Made by a program: the position numbers and the translations under genes | In this document: piece after piece, positions 27,266 through 35,634 of the stretch | Position numbering within the stretch: position 1 is the first letter of the stretch | Layout of the letters: each line of letters begins with the position of its first letter | NCBI GenBank assembly: GCA_003278535.1 | Contig: QCEG01000007.1 | Location: forward strand, 1-64,000 | Source of the DNA: Prochlorococcus sp. AG-355-N18 | GTDB taxonomy: Bacteria > Cyanobacteriota > Cyanobacteriia > PCC-6307 > Cyanobiaceae | Direction: 5' to 3' | DNA: 64,000 bases | The notes under the pieces: generated by a model | Told to the model about the DNA's origin: nothing | What the model saw: the letters and a program-made list of their open reading frames with translations, nothing else | Databases searched by the model: none

Positions 27266-28204
27266 ATGACAAATATTGATATATCTGAAGAGAACAAAGA
27301 TAAGTTTTACCAATGCATTCTTGATGCTTGCCCTAAAAAAAGTGTCAAAAATTATAAGGGTGCGATTGAAGATTATACAAAAGCAATAGAAATTGATCCT
27401 AGTAATGCTTTAGGTTATCGCGAGCGTGGAGATGCAAAGTTTGAATTAAAAGATTATCAAGGTGCTATTGATGACTACACAAAGGCAATAGAAATAGATG
27501 GCAGTTTTTTTTATACTTCATTAAAGAAGAGGGACAATTATTATTCATTACGAGGAGGGGCAAAAGAAAAACTAGAAGATTATCAAGGTGCTATTGATGA
27601 CTACTCAATTGCATTAAAAGAAGAGGAGGACTGTGAGATCTTTGCTATGGTTTTAGAGTGTCGTGGTAGGGCAAAAGAAAAACTAGAAGATTATCAAGGT
27701 GCTATTGATGATTATTCAAAGTTTATAGAAATAGATTTTTATTCGTCTTTAAAATCAAGTGGCGGGGCAAAAGAAAAACTAGAAGATTATCAAGGTGCTA
27801 TTGATGATTATTCAAAGATAATAGAAATGGAACCTGATTGTGGACAAGCATTCTATCTGCGCGGCAAAGTAAAATTTAAATTAGAAGATTATCAAGGTGC
27901 TATTGATGACTACACAAAGGCAATAGAAATTCTTGATTTTGACTTTTTTTTTAAGAGTCGTGCAGATGCAAAACAAAAATTAAAAGATTATCAAGGTGCT
28001 ATTGATGACTATACAAAGGCAATAGAGATTCGTGATGATGACTTTTATCATGAGACTTGTAGAGATACAAAACAAGTATTAGAAGAATATCACTACCAAC
28101 TTTCTACAGTTAAGAAGCAATTAAAAGACAATAAAGGTGCGGATAAGGATAATAAAAATGCAGAAATACTGAAGAAAATACAAGAGGAAAAGCAATCGCA
28201 ATGA
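27266..28204 (+). CDS. TPR-repeat protein, cassette 1
   Basis: A 312-aa protein made almost entirely of about seven or eight tetratricopeptide-like repeats around DYQGAIDDYTKAIEI, ending in a Lys/Asn/Glu-rich helix. The underlying DNA block GATTATCAAGGTGCTATTGA is repeated almost unchanged in successive units, so the array probably changes length by recombination. Known TPR function is protein-protein binding; the partner is unknown. The 76-aa gene starts within its stop codon (ATGA overlap). Confidence 0.85.
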   Translation: MTNIDISEENKDKFYQCILDACPKKSVKNYKGAIEDYTKAIEIDPSNALGYRERGDAKFELKDYQGAIDDYTKAIEIDGSFFYTSLKKRDNYYSLRGGAKEKLEDYQGAIDDYSIALKEEEDCEIFAMVLECRGRAKEKLEDYQGAIDDYSKFIEIDFYSSLKSSGGAKEKLEDYQGAIDDYSKIIEMEPDCGQAFYLRGKVKFKLEDYQGAIDDYTKAIEILDFDFFFKSRADAKQKLKDYQGAIDDYTKAIEIRDDDFYHETCRDTKQVLEEYHYQLSTVKKQLKDNKGADKDNKNAEILKKIQEEKQSQ

Positions 28205-28431
28205 AAGAAGAAATAGATTGGAAAAAGGAATTACTTGAGAGTGGAAGATTTAACGATCAATTTTCCAAAGGTCTTTTAGAAAATGGTGCAAAGAATTTCA
28301 TGCAAGGAATCTATCTTGGATATATGTACTCCAGATGGAGAAAAATAAGAGGATTAGATAAAGATGATCCAGTAGAAAATACAGGTCAAATGCAAGCATC
28401 TTTTAAAGATTTTGAGAAGAAAATCAAATAA
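28201..28431 (+). CDS. 76-residue hypothetical protein, cassette 1
   Basis: ATGA overlap with the TPR gene implies translational coupling. The protein has a basic/aromatic middle (FMQGIYLGYMYSRWRKIRGL) and a Lys-rich end. No family is recognised. It could be a partner of the preceding TPR protein. Immediately after its stop, in another frame, lies a decayed copy of the small terminal protein found intact in cassette 2. Confidence 0.65.
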   Translation: MKEEIDWKKELLESGRFNDQFSKGLLENGAKNFMQGIYLGYMYSRWRKIRGLDKDDPVENTGQMQASFKDFEKKIK

Positions 28432-28432
28432 A

Positions 28433-28480
28433 GATGATACCTAATTCACTTCAGAAGAATCTGAACCAACTCATTATTAA
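28433..28480 (+). pseudogene. Decayed remnant of cassette-terminal small protein gene
   Basis: Read in frame, this gives DDT-stop-FTSEESEPTHY-stop, matching the end of the intact 42-aa protein at 35302-35430 (EDTYFPPEESEPPHY). The cassette 2 Tyr codon TAT is TAA here. It is evidence that both cassettes once ended in the same small gene. Confidence 0.65.
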
Positions 28481-28498
28481 CAAGCGATCTTGAGGAAT
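28452..28498 (+). repeat. Right-end shared block, cassette 1 copy
   Basis: CAGAAGAATCTGAACCA followed by CTCATTATTA and on to GATCT matches 35402-35448 with only scattered substitutions and no gaps. In both cassettes the block starts exactly 47 bases before the first right-end iteron. Confidence 0.85.
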
Positions 28499-28586
28499 CC
28501 ACCAACACATACTTCGTCCATCAAATATCCACCAACACATCAAAAAATATCCACCAACACATCCACCAACACATCCACCAACACAT
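28499..28586 (+). repeat. Right-end iterons of cassette 1 (five CCACCAACACAT copies)
   Basis: Exact 12-bp units at 28499, 28529, 28551, 28563 and 28575; the last three are head-to-tail without spacer. They have the same sequence and orientation as the two left-end units at 22988 and 23000. They lie about 107 bases before the next tRNA-derived core. Irregular spacing and no protospacer-like spacers rule out CRISPR. Confidence 0.9.
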
Positions 28587-28692
28587 TCAGGCATATACTG
28601 GTAAATATTGGACTATATAGGACAAGAAACTTCTTTAAAATCCGATTTTGACTACATTATTGCCCACATAGCACTTTACAGGAAGATAATTA
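28587..28692. other. Right terminal segment of cassette 1
   Basis: No gene. It holds CATATACTGGTAAATATTGG and ATATAGGAC (28614-28623), repeating the left-end motifs, then TTTTGACTACATTATT, which resembles TTTGACTACTTAATAT among the right-end iterons of cassette 2. Confidence 0.6.
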
Positions 28693-28705
28693 AACGGAGA
28701 GGGTG
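28693..28705 (+). repeat. Junction core between cassettes 1 and 2
   Basis: AACGGAGAGGGTG followed by AAATT, identical to the core at 22903 plus its next five bases. It would be the right end of cassette 1 and attL of cassette 2 at once. Confidence 0.8.
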
Positions 28706-28730
28706 AAATTACATCTCATTCTATAACGGA

Positions 28731-28840
28731 AGATAGAGAACCATATAGGAAGCATTTTTAGGGCAATCCATATTTATCCCCCACTACACCCCCCACTACC
28801 ATTTTGGTATCTGCAGGGAAGATATAGGACGATATAGGAA
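28731..28840 (+). repeat. Left-end module of cassette 2 (iterons and ATATAGGA motifs)
   Basis: Contains ATATAGGA at 28743 and again within GATATAGGACGATATAGGA (28821-28839), and iterons CCCCCACTACA at 28778 and CCCCCCACTAC at 28789. The first ATATAGGA and the iterons start 38 and 73 bases after the core, exactly as in cassette 1, so the two left ends align without gaps although the iteron sequence differs. Confidence 0.78.
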
Positions 28841-28927
28841 GTTCAAAAAAGTAGTGAGTTTGCGATCCAGTGAAAGTTAATGATGAAGAAATCCAAGGTT
28901 ATCTTTTTTTAGAAATCATCTACTAAT

Positions 28928-29122
28928 TTATTCTTCATCATCTTCAGGATGATGAGGATCTGGATGAGGAGGTATCGCAGCATTATATTCTGCAGAAGTC
29001 GCATCTCCTGTCATCATTTTTGTAATCCATCCTCTGTGCCAAACTTCTAGTTCATCCCTCTGCCAAGGTTCTAAGTCGGGATACATTTCTGCTAATTCTT
29101 CAGAAGTTTTTGGTGGTTGCAT
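28928..29122 (-). CDS. Small acidic hypothetical protein, cassette 2
   Basis: A 64-aa protein, MQPPKTSEELAEMYPDLEPW at the start, ending with a His/Pro/Asp/Glu tail (PHPDPHHPEDDEE). No family is recognised. The tail could bind metal or mimic nucleic acid, but this is speculation. It lies 7 bases downstream of the next minus-strand small gene, so the pair is probably one transcript, divergent from hsdM. Confidence 0.65.
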   Translation of the reverse strand: MQPPKTSEELAEMYPDLEPWQRDELEVWHRGWITKMMTGDATSAEYNAAIPPHPDPHHPEDDEE

Positions 29123-29129
29123 AATTTCT

Positions 29130-29324
29130 CTAAAAATCTACCTCAATTGGTATTTCTAAAATTGGATTCTTTATGCCATTTTTTTTAGCGGTTTTCTTCA
29201 TGACTTCATAATCATGTTTGCATTCTTCGTAAAATTTCTTTTCTTCTTCTGTAGCATCTTTATTTAATTTTTTGCCTGTGGTCGCACGCATTAATAACTC
29301 TTGGGATCTTTTATTAGTAATCAT
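29130..29324 (-). CDS. Small basic hypothetical protein, cassette 2
   Basis: A 64-aa Lys-rich helical protein (SQELLMRATTGKKLNKDAT, then EEKKFYEECKHDYEVMKKTAKK). No family is recognised. It is the first gene of a two-gene minus-strand unit that diverges from hsdM, with about 105 bases between the starts. That position suits a regulator of the hsd operon, but no helix-turn-helix signature is clear. Confidence 0.6.
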   Translation of the reverse strand: MITNKRSQELLMRATTGKKLNKDATEEEKKFYEECKHDYEVMKKTAKKNGIKNPILEIPIEVDF

Positions 29325-29429
29325 GATTTATCTCTGTTAATTAGAAAAATAACAAATCTCATGTCATAAAGTCAGCATTGAATCAAACAAAATAAAAACT
29401 AGGTATAAAATAAGAGAAATTATTTTTTA

Positions 29430-31010
29430 TTGGTCATTCCTAAAAAGAAAGAAGATACTCCAAAAGATTTCAAAGCAGTTCTATGGGCAAGTGCAGATAA
29501 ACTACGTGCTCAAATGGATGCTGCTGAATATAAGCATTTAGTTCTAGGGATGATATTTCTGAAATATATTTCTGATACTTTTATCGAGCAACAGAAAAAA
29601 GTTTTAGAAATGGTAAGTAATCCTGATTCAGATTATTACCTTGGAGATGATCCAAAAGATCATCAAGAAGCATTAGAAGATAGAGATTATTACACACAAG
29701 CAAATGTATTCTGGGTACCTCAAGATGCTCGATGGGAATCACTTAGAGATAAAGCACCACAACCTGAAATCGGACAACTTATTGATAAAGCATTAGTAGC
29801 GATTGAGAATGAAAACCCAACTCTTCGAGGAAAGTTAGATAAACGATTTGGTGCTGCCCAATTGGAACCTGGACGAATGGGCGAATTAGTAAATTTGATT
29901 TCAACAATTGGTTTTGGTGAAGGCGAAAAAGCAGGTGACGTATTAGGTGAGGTATATGAATATTTCTTAGGTCAATTTGCAAGTGCTGAAGGCAAAAAAG
30001 GAGGACAGTTCTATACTCCTGCTCATGTAGTAAAAACTCTTGTTGCTGTTTTATCTCCAGATAAAGGTCGTGTTTATGATCCTTGTTGTGGATCAGGTGG
30101 AATGTTTGTGCAGAGTGAGAGATTTATTGAAAAACAAGGTGGAAGAAAAGATGATATTTCGATTTATGGACAAGAAAGTAATCCGACTACTTGGCGATTA
30201 GCAGCAATGAACTTAGCAATTCGAGGATTCGCTAGCGATCTAGGTAAAGAACCAGCAGATACTTTTGCAAGAGATCAACATCCTGATCAAAAATTTGATT
30301 ACATACTTGCTAATCCACCTTTCAATATTTCTGACTGGGGTGGCGAAAAATATGATGGTGATGTTCGTTGGGCATACGGAAGACCACCTTCAGGAAATGC
30401 AAACTATGCATGGTTACAACATATGCTTTGGAAGTTAAGACCAGGGGGGCAAGCAGGGGTTGTTCTTGCAAATGGATCAATGAGTTCCAATACAAGTAAC
30501 GAAGGAAATATTCGAGAAGAGATGATTAGAAAAGATGTAGTTGAAGTTATGGTTGCCTTGCCTGGACAATTATTTTTGAATACTCAGATTCCTGTTTGCT
30601 TATGGTTTTTGACTAACGATAAAACTCAAAGAGGAAGAGATCGAATAGGAGAAACTTTGTTCATTGATGCCAGTCAAATGGGGACAATGAAAAATCGTGT
30701 TGAGAGAGTTCTTACTAATGAAGATATTTCTAAAATTTCTGATACAGTTAAATCTTGGCGTAATGATCATGAGTATGAAGATATTGCAGGATTTTGCTAT
30801 AAAGCAAAGTTTGAAGAGATTGAAAAAAATGGTTTCGTTCTAACTCCAGGAAGATATGTTGGTGCTCCTGTAGAAGAGGATGATGGTGAACCCTTTGATG
30901 AGAAGATGAAAAGACTTACTGCTTTACTCAAAGAGCAGCAAGAAGAAGGAGCAAAATTAGATCAAGAAATTGCTGAAAATTTGAAGAGGATTGGTTTTGA
31001 ATTCAAATAA
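29430..31010 (+). CDS. hsdM: Type I restriction-modification DNA methyltransferase subunit
   Basis: N6-adenine methyltransferase subunit of a type I system. The N-terminal HsdM domain ([34 protein letters not shown]) precedes the catalytic domain with AdoMet motif [10 protein letters not shown] at 217-226 and catalytic motif NPPF at 295-298. 526 aa is normal. The start is TTG; no ATG suits the conserved N-terminus. It overlaps hsdS by 20 bases. With HsdS it methylates the target, and with HsdR it restricts unmodified DNA. No damage is seen. Confidence 0.96.
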   Translation: MVIPKKKEDTPKDFKAVLWASADKLRAQMDAAEYKHLVLGMIFLKYISDTFIEQQKKVLEMVSNPDSDYYLGDDPKDHQEALEDRDYYTQANVFWVPQDARWESLRDKAPQPEIGQLIDKALVAIENENPTLRGKLDKRFGAAQLEPGRMGELVNLISTIGFGEGEKAGDVLGEVYEYFLGQFASAEGKKGGQFYTPAHVVKTLVAVLSPDKGRVYDPCCGSGGMFVQSERFIEKQGGRKDDISIYGQESNPTTWRLAAMNLAIRGFASDLGKEPADTFARDQHPDQKFDYILANPPFNISDWGGEKYDGDVRWAYGRPPSGNANYAWLQHMLWKLRPGGQAGVVLANGSMSSNTSNEGNIREEMIRKDVVEVMVALPGQLFLNTQIPVCLWFLTNDKTQRGRDRIGETLFIDASQMGTMKNRVERVLTNEDISKISDTVKSWRNDHEYEDIAGFCYKAKFEEIEKNGFVLTPGRYVGAPVEEDDGEPFDEKMKRLTALLKEQQEEGAKLDQEIAENLKRIGFEFK

Positions 31011-32187
31011 AAAACAAAAAAAATTATTAGGGGATTTTTGTTCATTCAAATATGGTAAAACAATTCGCAAATCAGAGATTGCTTTTGAAGGTTTATATCC
31101 TGTCTTTAGTGGTTACCAAATTGTTGGTTATCTAGATTCATTTATTTATAACGAACCTCAACTTTTAGTTGTGTGTAGGGGAGTTGGAGGAACTGGTGAT
31201 ATAAAAATTTCTCCATCCCAATGTTCTATCACTAACCTTAGTATTATTATCTCAGCAAATAAGGAAGTTGATAAAAAATATCTTTACTGGGTATTGAGGA
31301 ATTCAGATACTCATTCAATGAGAACAGGTTCTGCTCAACCTCAAATTACAATAACTGATTTAGAGAGATTTCCAGTAGAAATACAAGAATCACTTGCCTA
31401 TCAAAAAGCAATCGCTCACATTCTAGGCACACTTGATGAAAAGATTGAAGTCAATCGAAAAAACAATGAAACTCTTGAAGAAATTGCAAAAGCACTTTTC
31501 AAATCATGGTTTATTGATTTCGATCCTGTCAGAGCAAAAGCAGAAGGTTGCGCAACTGGATTACCTGATGAGATTAGTGATTTATTTCCAGATTCATTTG
31601 AGGACTCTGAACTGGGTAAGATCCCAAGTGGATGGAAAATACAATCATTAGGATCTATTTCTAAAATATTCGCGGGTAAACGACCAATATCTAGATCAGA
31701 AACAAAAACAAGTTTTGCAAAATATCCTCTTTATGGAGGAGCAGGACCAATGGGATTTACAAATGAAGTTCTCATAAATGAAACTAAAATTATTACTACT
31801 GGAAGAGTTGGAACACTTGGAAAGTTTTTTAGAATAAAAATTCCAACATGGATTTCAGATAATGCATTGATTCTTGAACCATCTGATCTTTTTTATAATT
31901 TTTGTTTTTATAGATTATTGAATTTTGATATTACTATTTTCAATAGAGGAAGTACTCAACCTTTGATTACACAAAGTGATTTGAAAACAATTGAAATGAT
32001 TTCTGCTGATGAAAAAATTCATAAAGTATTTGAAAGATTATGTTCAGATTTATTTGAGAAATTTGAAATCAATCAAAATGAATCTAATACTCTTGAAAAT
32101 ATTAGAGATTGCCTTCTCCCAAAACTAATTTCAGGGGAACTAAAAATTCCTGATGCTGAGAAAATAATTGAGGAAGTAGGAATATGA
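30991..32187 (+). CDS. hsdS: Type I restriction-modification specificity subunit
   Basis: Target-recognition subunit, 398 aa, with two variable target recognition domains separated and followed by conserved helices. The first conserved region reads [39 protein letters not shown] after about residue 147; the second repeats it as [30 protein letters not shown] near the C-terminus. Both halves are present, so a bipartite recognition sequence is expected, which cannot be predicted here. TTG start overlapping hsdM; its stop overlaps hsdR (ATGA). Confidence 0.95.
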   Translation: MVLNSNKKQKKLLGDFCSFKYGKTIRKSEIAFEGLYPVFSGYQIVGYLDSFIYNEPQLLVVCRGVGGTGDIKISPSQCSITNLSIIISANKEVDKKYLYWVLRNSDTHSMRTGSAQPQITITDLERFPVEIQESLAYQKAIAHILGTLDEKIEVNRKNNETLEEIAKALFKSWFIDFDPVRAKAEGCATGLPDEISDLFPDSFEDSELGKIPSGWKIQSLGSISKIFAGKRPISRSETKTSFAKYPLYGGAGPMGFTNEVLINETKIITTGRVGTLGKFFRIKIPTWISDNALILEPSDLFYNFCFYRLLNFDITIFNRGSTQPLITQSDLKTIEMISADEKIHKVFERLCSDLFEKFEINQNESNTLENIRDCLLPKLISGELKIPDAEKIIEEVGI

Positions 32188-35100
32188 TATCGATTCTTTC
32201 GGAAGAAGATTTAGAAAATATTTCTGTTGAATGGTTCAAAGAAATTGGTTATGAATTTGCTCATGGACCAGATATTGCTCCAGATTCAACGTCTCCAGAA
32301 AGAGATGATTTTAGAAAAGTTATTTTTGAAAATCGCCTTCGATCTGCACTCATAAAAAATAATCCCAAAGTGCCAACTAGAACAATTGATTCTGCAGTTC
32401 TTCAATTATCAAATCCAAATATTCCTGGATTACTTGCTTCCAATCGTCAATTTCATAGGTGGATAACAACTGGTCTTCCAATCTCATACATGCAAGGTAA
32501 TCAAGAAATTGGAATCCGATTAAAAGTTATTGACTTCGATAATGCTGATAATAATGATTGGTTAGTTGTAAATCAATTAGCAGTTCATGGATCAAAAAAT
32601 AGAAGACCTGATCTAGTTGTTTACTTAAATGGTCTCCCTATTTCTGTCATTGAACTCAAAAATCCCGCTGATGAAAAAACTGATATTTGGGATGCCTTCA
32701 ACCAATTACAAACTTACAAGAATAATATTCCAGATTTATTTACTCCTAATGTTCTCCTTGTAATAAGTGATGGAACCTATGCAAAGGTGGGATCTCTTTC
32801 TGCGAATGAAGAAAGATTTCAGCAATGGAGAGTTATTGAAAAAGAACAAGACTTAGATCCACTTGGAAAGTTCAAACAATTAGAAACTTTAGTTAGAGGT
32901 TTATTTGATAAAAAAAGATTATTAGATTTCATACGGTCATTCTGTGTATTTGAAGAGGAAGGAGAAATTATCAAAAAGATTGCTGCTTATCATCAATTCC
33001 ATGCAGTAAATACAGCAGTTGAAAGAGTCATAGAGGCAAGTAAACCAGATGGAGATCGTAAAGGTGGAGTTGTTTGGCATACCCAAGGTGCAGGAAAAAG
33101 TATCGAAATGGCATGTCTTGCTGGGAAATTACTAACTGATAAAAGACTTCAAAATCCAACATTAGTTTTAGTGACTGATAGACAAGATTTAGATGGTCAA
33201 TTGTTTGGCGTTTTTGCAGGATCTGGAGATTTATTAGGGGAACAACCTAAACAGGCAGAGTCGAGAAAAGATCTTAGGGAACTATTAGATAACAGACCAA
33301 GCGGTGGAATTATATTTACTACTATTCAAAAATTTGCAACTGAAAAGGATGAAGAATTTTTCCCAACTTTGACTGATAGAAAAAATATTGTAGTGATTTG
33401 CGACGAGGCACATCGTACTCAATATGGTTTCAAAGGAAGAATAGATTCAAAGACAGGAGAAGTGAAATATGGATTAGCAAAAGGTCTGAGGGATGCTCTT
33501 CCTAATGCAACCTTCTTAGCATTTACAGGGACTCCAATTTCTCAAAATGATCGAGATACACAAGCAGTATTTGGTCATTACGTATCTGTTTATGACATTC
33601 AGCAAGCAGTAGATGATGGGGCAACAGTTCCAATCTATTACGAATCAAGATTGGCAAAATTAGATATCAAAACAAGTGCTCTTCCAATAATTGATAGTAA
33701 AGTGGATGACATTTTTGAAGATGAAGATGACATCCCTTCTACAGAAAAAGAAAAAGGAAGATGGGCAGCATTAGAAGCACTTGTGGGGGCAGAACCTCGC
33801 CTAAAACAAATTGCCAAAGATTTAGTTGCTCATTATGAACAAAGATCAAAAACTCAACCTGGAAAAGCATTGATAGTTGGCATGAGTAGAGAAATTTGTG
33901 CTCGATTATATAACGAACTTATTGAACTAAAACCTGATTGGCATGATGAAGATCATATGAAAGGTTCTGTGAAAGTTGTAATGACAGCATCAGCATCTGA
34001 ATCTCAACTTCTCCAACCTCATCAAACAAGTAAACAACAAAAAAAAGATTTAGAAAATAGATTCAAAGATCCATATGATCCTCTCAAAATTGTTCTTGTA
34101 AGAGATATGTGGTTAACAGGTTTTGATGCACCTTGCTTGGCAACTATGTACGTTGATAAACCTATGAAAGGAGCAAATCTTGCTCAGGCAATTGCAAGAG
34201 TGAATAGAGTTTTCAAAGATAAACCAGGCGGTTTGATTGTCGATTACATTGGCATTGCACCACAACTCAAAGAGGCACTTGCCACATATACTGCTTCAAA
34301 AGGAAAAGGAAAACCTACTCTGGATACAAGTGAAGCAGTTCGCATTCTTATTGAACAAATTCAAATAGCAAAAGATCTCTTGCATCCAGTTGAGTGGAAT
34401 CACTTTAAAGAGAAAGGAAAAGCATTTGAAATTATTCCTAATTGCCTAGATCATATTCTTGAAATAGAAGATGGGAAGCAAAGATATTGCGATACAGTTC
34501 TAAAAATTACAAAGGCATTTGCACTCTGCGGAACAACAGACAAAGCAATTGAACTTAGTCCAGAAATTGCATTTCTTCAAGCAATGAGAGCAATGCTGGT
34601 AAAAGGAACTATTAGTGGTAAAACACCCAGAGAAGGTTATGGTTTTCAACTGCAACAATTATTATCTGAGTCATTAGTTTCCGAGGGCGTAACTGATGTA
34701 TTCAAAGTCGCGGGTCTAAAGAATCCAGATATAAGTATCATGTCAGATGAATTTTTATCAGAAGTAAGTAAGATCCCTCAAAAAAATTTAGCAGTTGAGT
34801 TGCTTCAAAAACTATTGAACGATGAAGTGAAAAGTAAATTCAGAACAAATGTAGTCAAACAAAAAAACTTTAGTGAAATGCTTTCAGCATCATTGAATAA
34901 ATATAAAAACAGAGCAATAGAAGCAGCACAAGTTATAGAGGAACTCATAGCAATGGCAAAAAAATTCCGAGAAGATTTAGAACGTGGAATTACATTAGGT
35001 TTATCTCCTGCAGAACAATCTTTCTATGATGCTCTAGCAGATAATCCCTCTGCACATGAACTAATGAAAGAAGAAGTTCTTGCAAATATGGCAAAAGAAC

Positions 35101-35288
35101 TTGCAGAAATTATGAGAAAAGATGCAAATATTGATTGGCAGTATAAGGAAAATGTTCGAGCAAAACTGAGACTCAAAATCAAAACACTTTTGAAGAGACA
35201 TAAGTATCCCCCTGATGAACAAATTACTGCAGTTGAGACTGTTTTACAGCAAGCAGAAACTCTTGGAGAAGAATTAGTAGCGAGTTAG
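32184..35288 (+). CDS. hsdR: Type I restriction endonuclease/translocase subunit
   Basis: Motor and nuclease subunit, 1034 aa, full length. The N-terminal PD-(D/E)xK nuclease shows RRPDLVV with Asp143 and E157-L-K159 (VIELKNP). The superfamily 2 translocase has TQGAGKS at 300-306, DEAH at 407-410, LAFTGTP, and the late motif TGFDAPCLATMYVDKPMKG with QAIARVNR. A helical C-terminal region that docks to HsdM/HsdS follows. All key residues appear intact, so restriction activity is likely. It is coupled to hsdS by an ATGA overlap. Confidence 0.96.
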   Translation: MISILSEEDLENISVEWFKEIGYEFAHGPDIAPDSTSPERDDFRKVIFENRLRSALIKNNPKVPTRTIDSAVLQLSNPNIPGLLASNRQFHRWITTGLPISYMQGNQEIGIRLKVIDFDNADNNDWLVVNQLAVHGSKNRRPDLVVYLNGLPISVIELKNPADEKTDIWDAFNQLQTYKNNIPDLFTPNVLLVISDGTYAKVGSLSANEERFQQWRVIEKEQDLDPLGKFKQLETLVRGLFDKKRLLDFIRSFCVFEEEGEIIKKIAAYHQFHAVNTAVERVIEASKPDGDRKGGVVWHTQGAGKSIEMACLAGKLLTDKRLQNPTLVLVTDRQDLDGQLFGVFAGSGDLLGEQPKQAESRKDLRELLDNRPSGGIIFTTIQKFATEKDEEFFPTLTDRKNIVVICDEAHRTQYGFKGRIDSKTGEVKYGLAKGLRDALPNATFLAFTGTPISQNDRDTQAVFGHYVSVYDIQQAVDDGATVPIYYESRLAKLDIKTSALPIIDSKVDDIFEDEDDIPSTEKEKGRWAALEALVGAEPRLKQIAKDLVAHYEQRSKTQPGKALIVGMSREICARLYNELIELKPDWHDEDHMKGSVKVVMTASASESQLLQPHQTSKQQKKDLENRFKDPYDPLKIVLVRDMWLTGFDAPCLATMYVDKPMKGANLAQAIARVNRVFKDKPGGLIVDYIGIAPQLKEALATYTASKGKGKPTLDTSEAVRILIEQIQIAKDLLHPVEWNHFKEKGKAFEIIPNCLDHILEIEDGKQRYCDTVLKITKAFALCGTTDKAIELSPEIAFLQAMRAMLVKGTISGKTPREGYGFQLQQLLSESLVSEGVTDVFKVAGLKNPDISIMSDEFLSEVSKIPQKNLAVELLQKLLNDEVKSKFRTNVVKQKNFSEMLSASLNKYKNRAIEAAQVIEELIAMAKKFREDLERGITLGLSPAEQSFYDALADNPSAHELMKEEVLANMAKELAEIMRKDANIDWQYKENVRAKLRLKIKTLLKRHKYPPDEQITAVETVLQQAETLGEELVAS

Positions 35289-35301
35289 TTTTTATTGACC
35301 A

Positions 35302-35430
35302 ATGGAAAAGGAACCCAATTACGATAATGATGGATTAGACCCTTTAGAAGAATATTTCAGAAAGAAGAAAAAAGATAATGATGAGGATACCTATTTTCCT
35401 CCAGAAGAATCTGAACCACCTCATTATTAG
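35302..35430 (+). CDS. 42-residue cassette-terminal protein (not in ORF track)
   Basis: ATG at 35302, TAG at 35428, 13 bases after hsdR. The peptide runs MEKEPNYDNDGLDPLEEYF, a Lys-rich patch, then an acidic tail EESEPPHY. It is highly charged and probably unstructured. The DNA of its 3' end is the block shared with the right end of cassette 1, where the matching frame is interrupted. The conserved terminal position suggests the sequence matters, either as protein or as DNA end. Confidence 0.6.
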   Translation: MEKEPNYDNDGLDPLEEYFRKKKKDNDEDTYFPPEESEPPHY

Positions 35431-35448
35431 CAATGGATCTCAAGAAAT
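35402..35448 (+). repeat. Right-end shared block, cassette 2 copy
   Basis: Gapless match to 28452-28498, covering the end of the 42-aa gene and the bases up to the first iteron. Spacing to the iterons is 47 bases in both cassettes. Confidence 0.85.
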
Positions 35449-35522
35449 CCCACACTACAAAACTTTGACTACTTAATATCCCCCACTACACACAATTTAC
35501 CCCACACTACACCCCACACTAC
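35449..35522 (+). repeat. Right-end iterons of cassette 2 (CCCCACACTACA type)
   Basis: Units at 35449 (CCCACACTACA), 35480 (CCCCCACTACA), 35500 and 35512 (CCCCACACTACA and CCCCACACTAC), the last two head-to-tail with a 12-base period. They match the left-end units at 28778 and 28789 but not the cassette 1 iterons. They end about 110 bases before the tRNA core. Confidence 0.88.
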
Positions 35523-35593
35523 GAATAGATCTACAATCAAAAGTAGGGGTCTATATGAAACTCTAAACACCAGTATGTGCCTATAAAATCCCG

Positions 35594-35615
35594 TAAAAAA
35601 GACCCATACGGGTCT
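35594..35615 (-). terminator. Terminator of tRNA-Ser (minus strand)
   Basis: On the minus strand AGACCC-GTAT-GGGTCT forms a perfect 6-bp hairpin followed by a run of T. It lies about 20 bases beyond the tRNA 3' end and would terminate the tRNA transcript. It belongs to the right end of cassette 2, so the element appears to supply the tRNA with a terminator. Confidence 0.8.
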
Positions 35616-35634
35616 ACAAGGGAACTCTAAAAAA

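Larger units (their letters stand above)
22903..28705. mobile_element. Cassette 1: tRNA-Ser-associated integrative element with helicase and TPR genes
   Basis: About 5.8 kb bounded by direct copies of the 13-bp tRNA-Ser 3'-end core AACGGAGAGGGTG (22903-22915 and 28693-28705). After the left core the sequence reads AAATT instead of the tRNA's GGATT, as expected at an attL where element DNA follows the crossover. Both ends carry the same iteron CCACCAACACAT. The genes inside all point right: a small acidic protein, a sigma-region-4-like protein, a TPR protein, a 46-aa protein, a DnaB-type helicase domain, a second TPR protein and a 76-aa protein. No integrase is visible. The layout resembles Prochlorococcus tycheposons as I remember them. 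Confidence 0.75.

Noticed and set aside
28499-28586. CRISPR array
   Set aside because: The 12-bp units are too short, three are directly abutting, other gaps are irregular, there are no spacer-like unique segments of constant length and no cas genes.
31433-31651. Plus-strand ORF within hsdS as a possible split specificity gene
   Set aside because: It is out of frame with a complete, uninterrupted hsdS that has both conserved regions.
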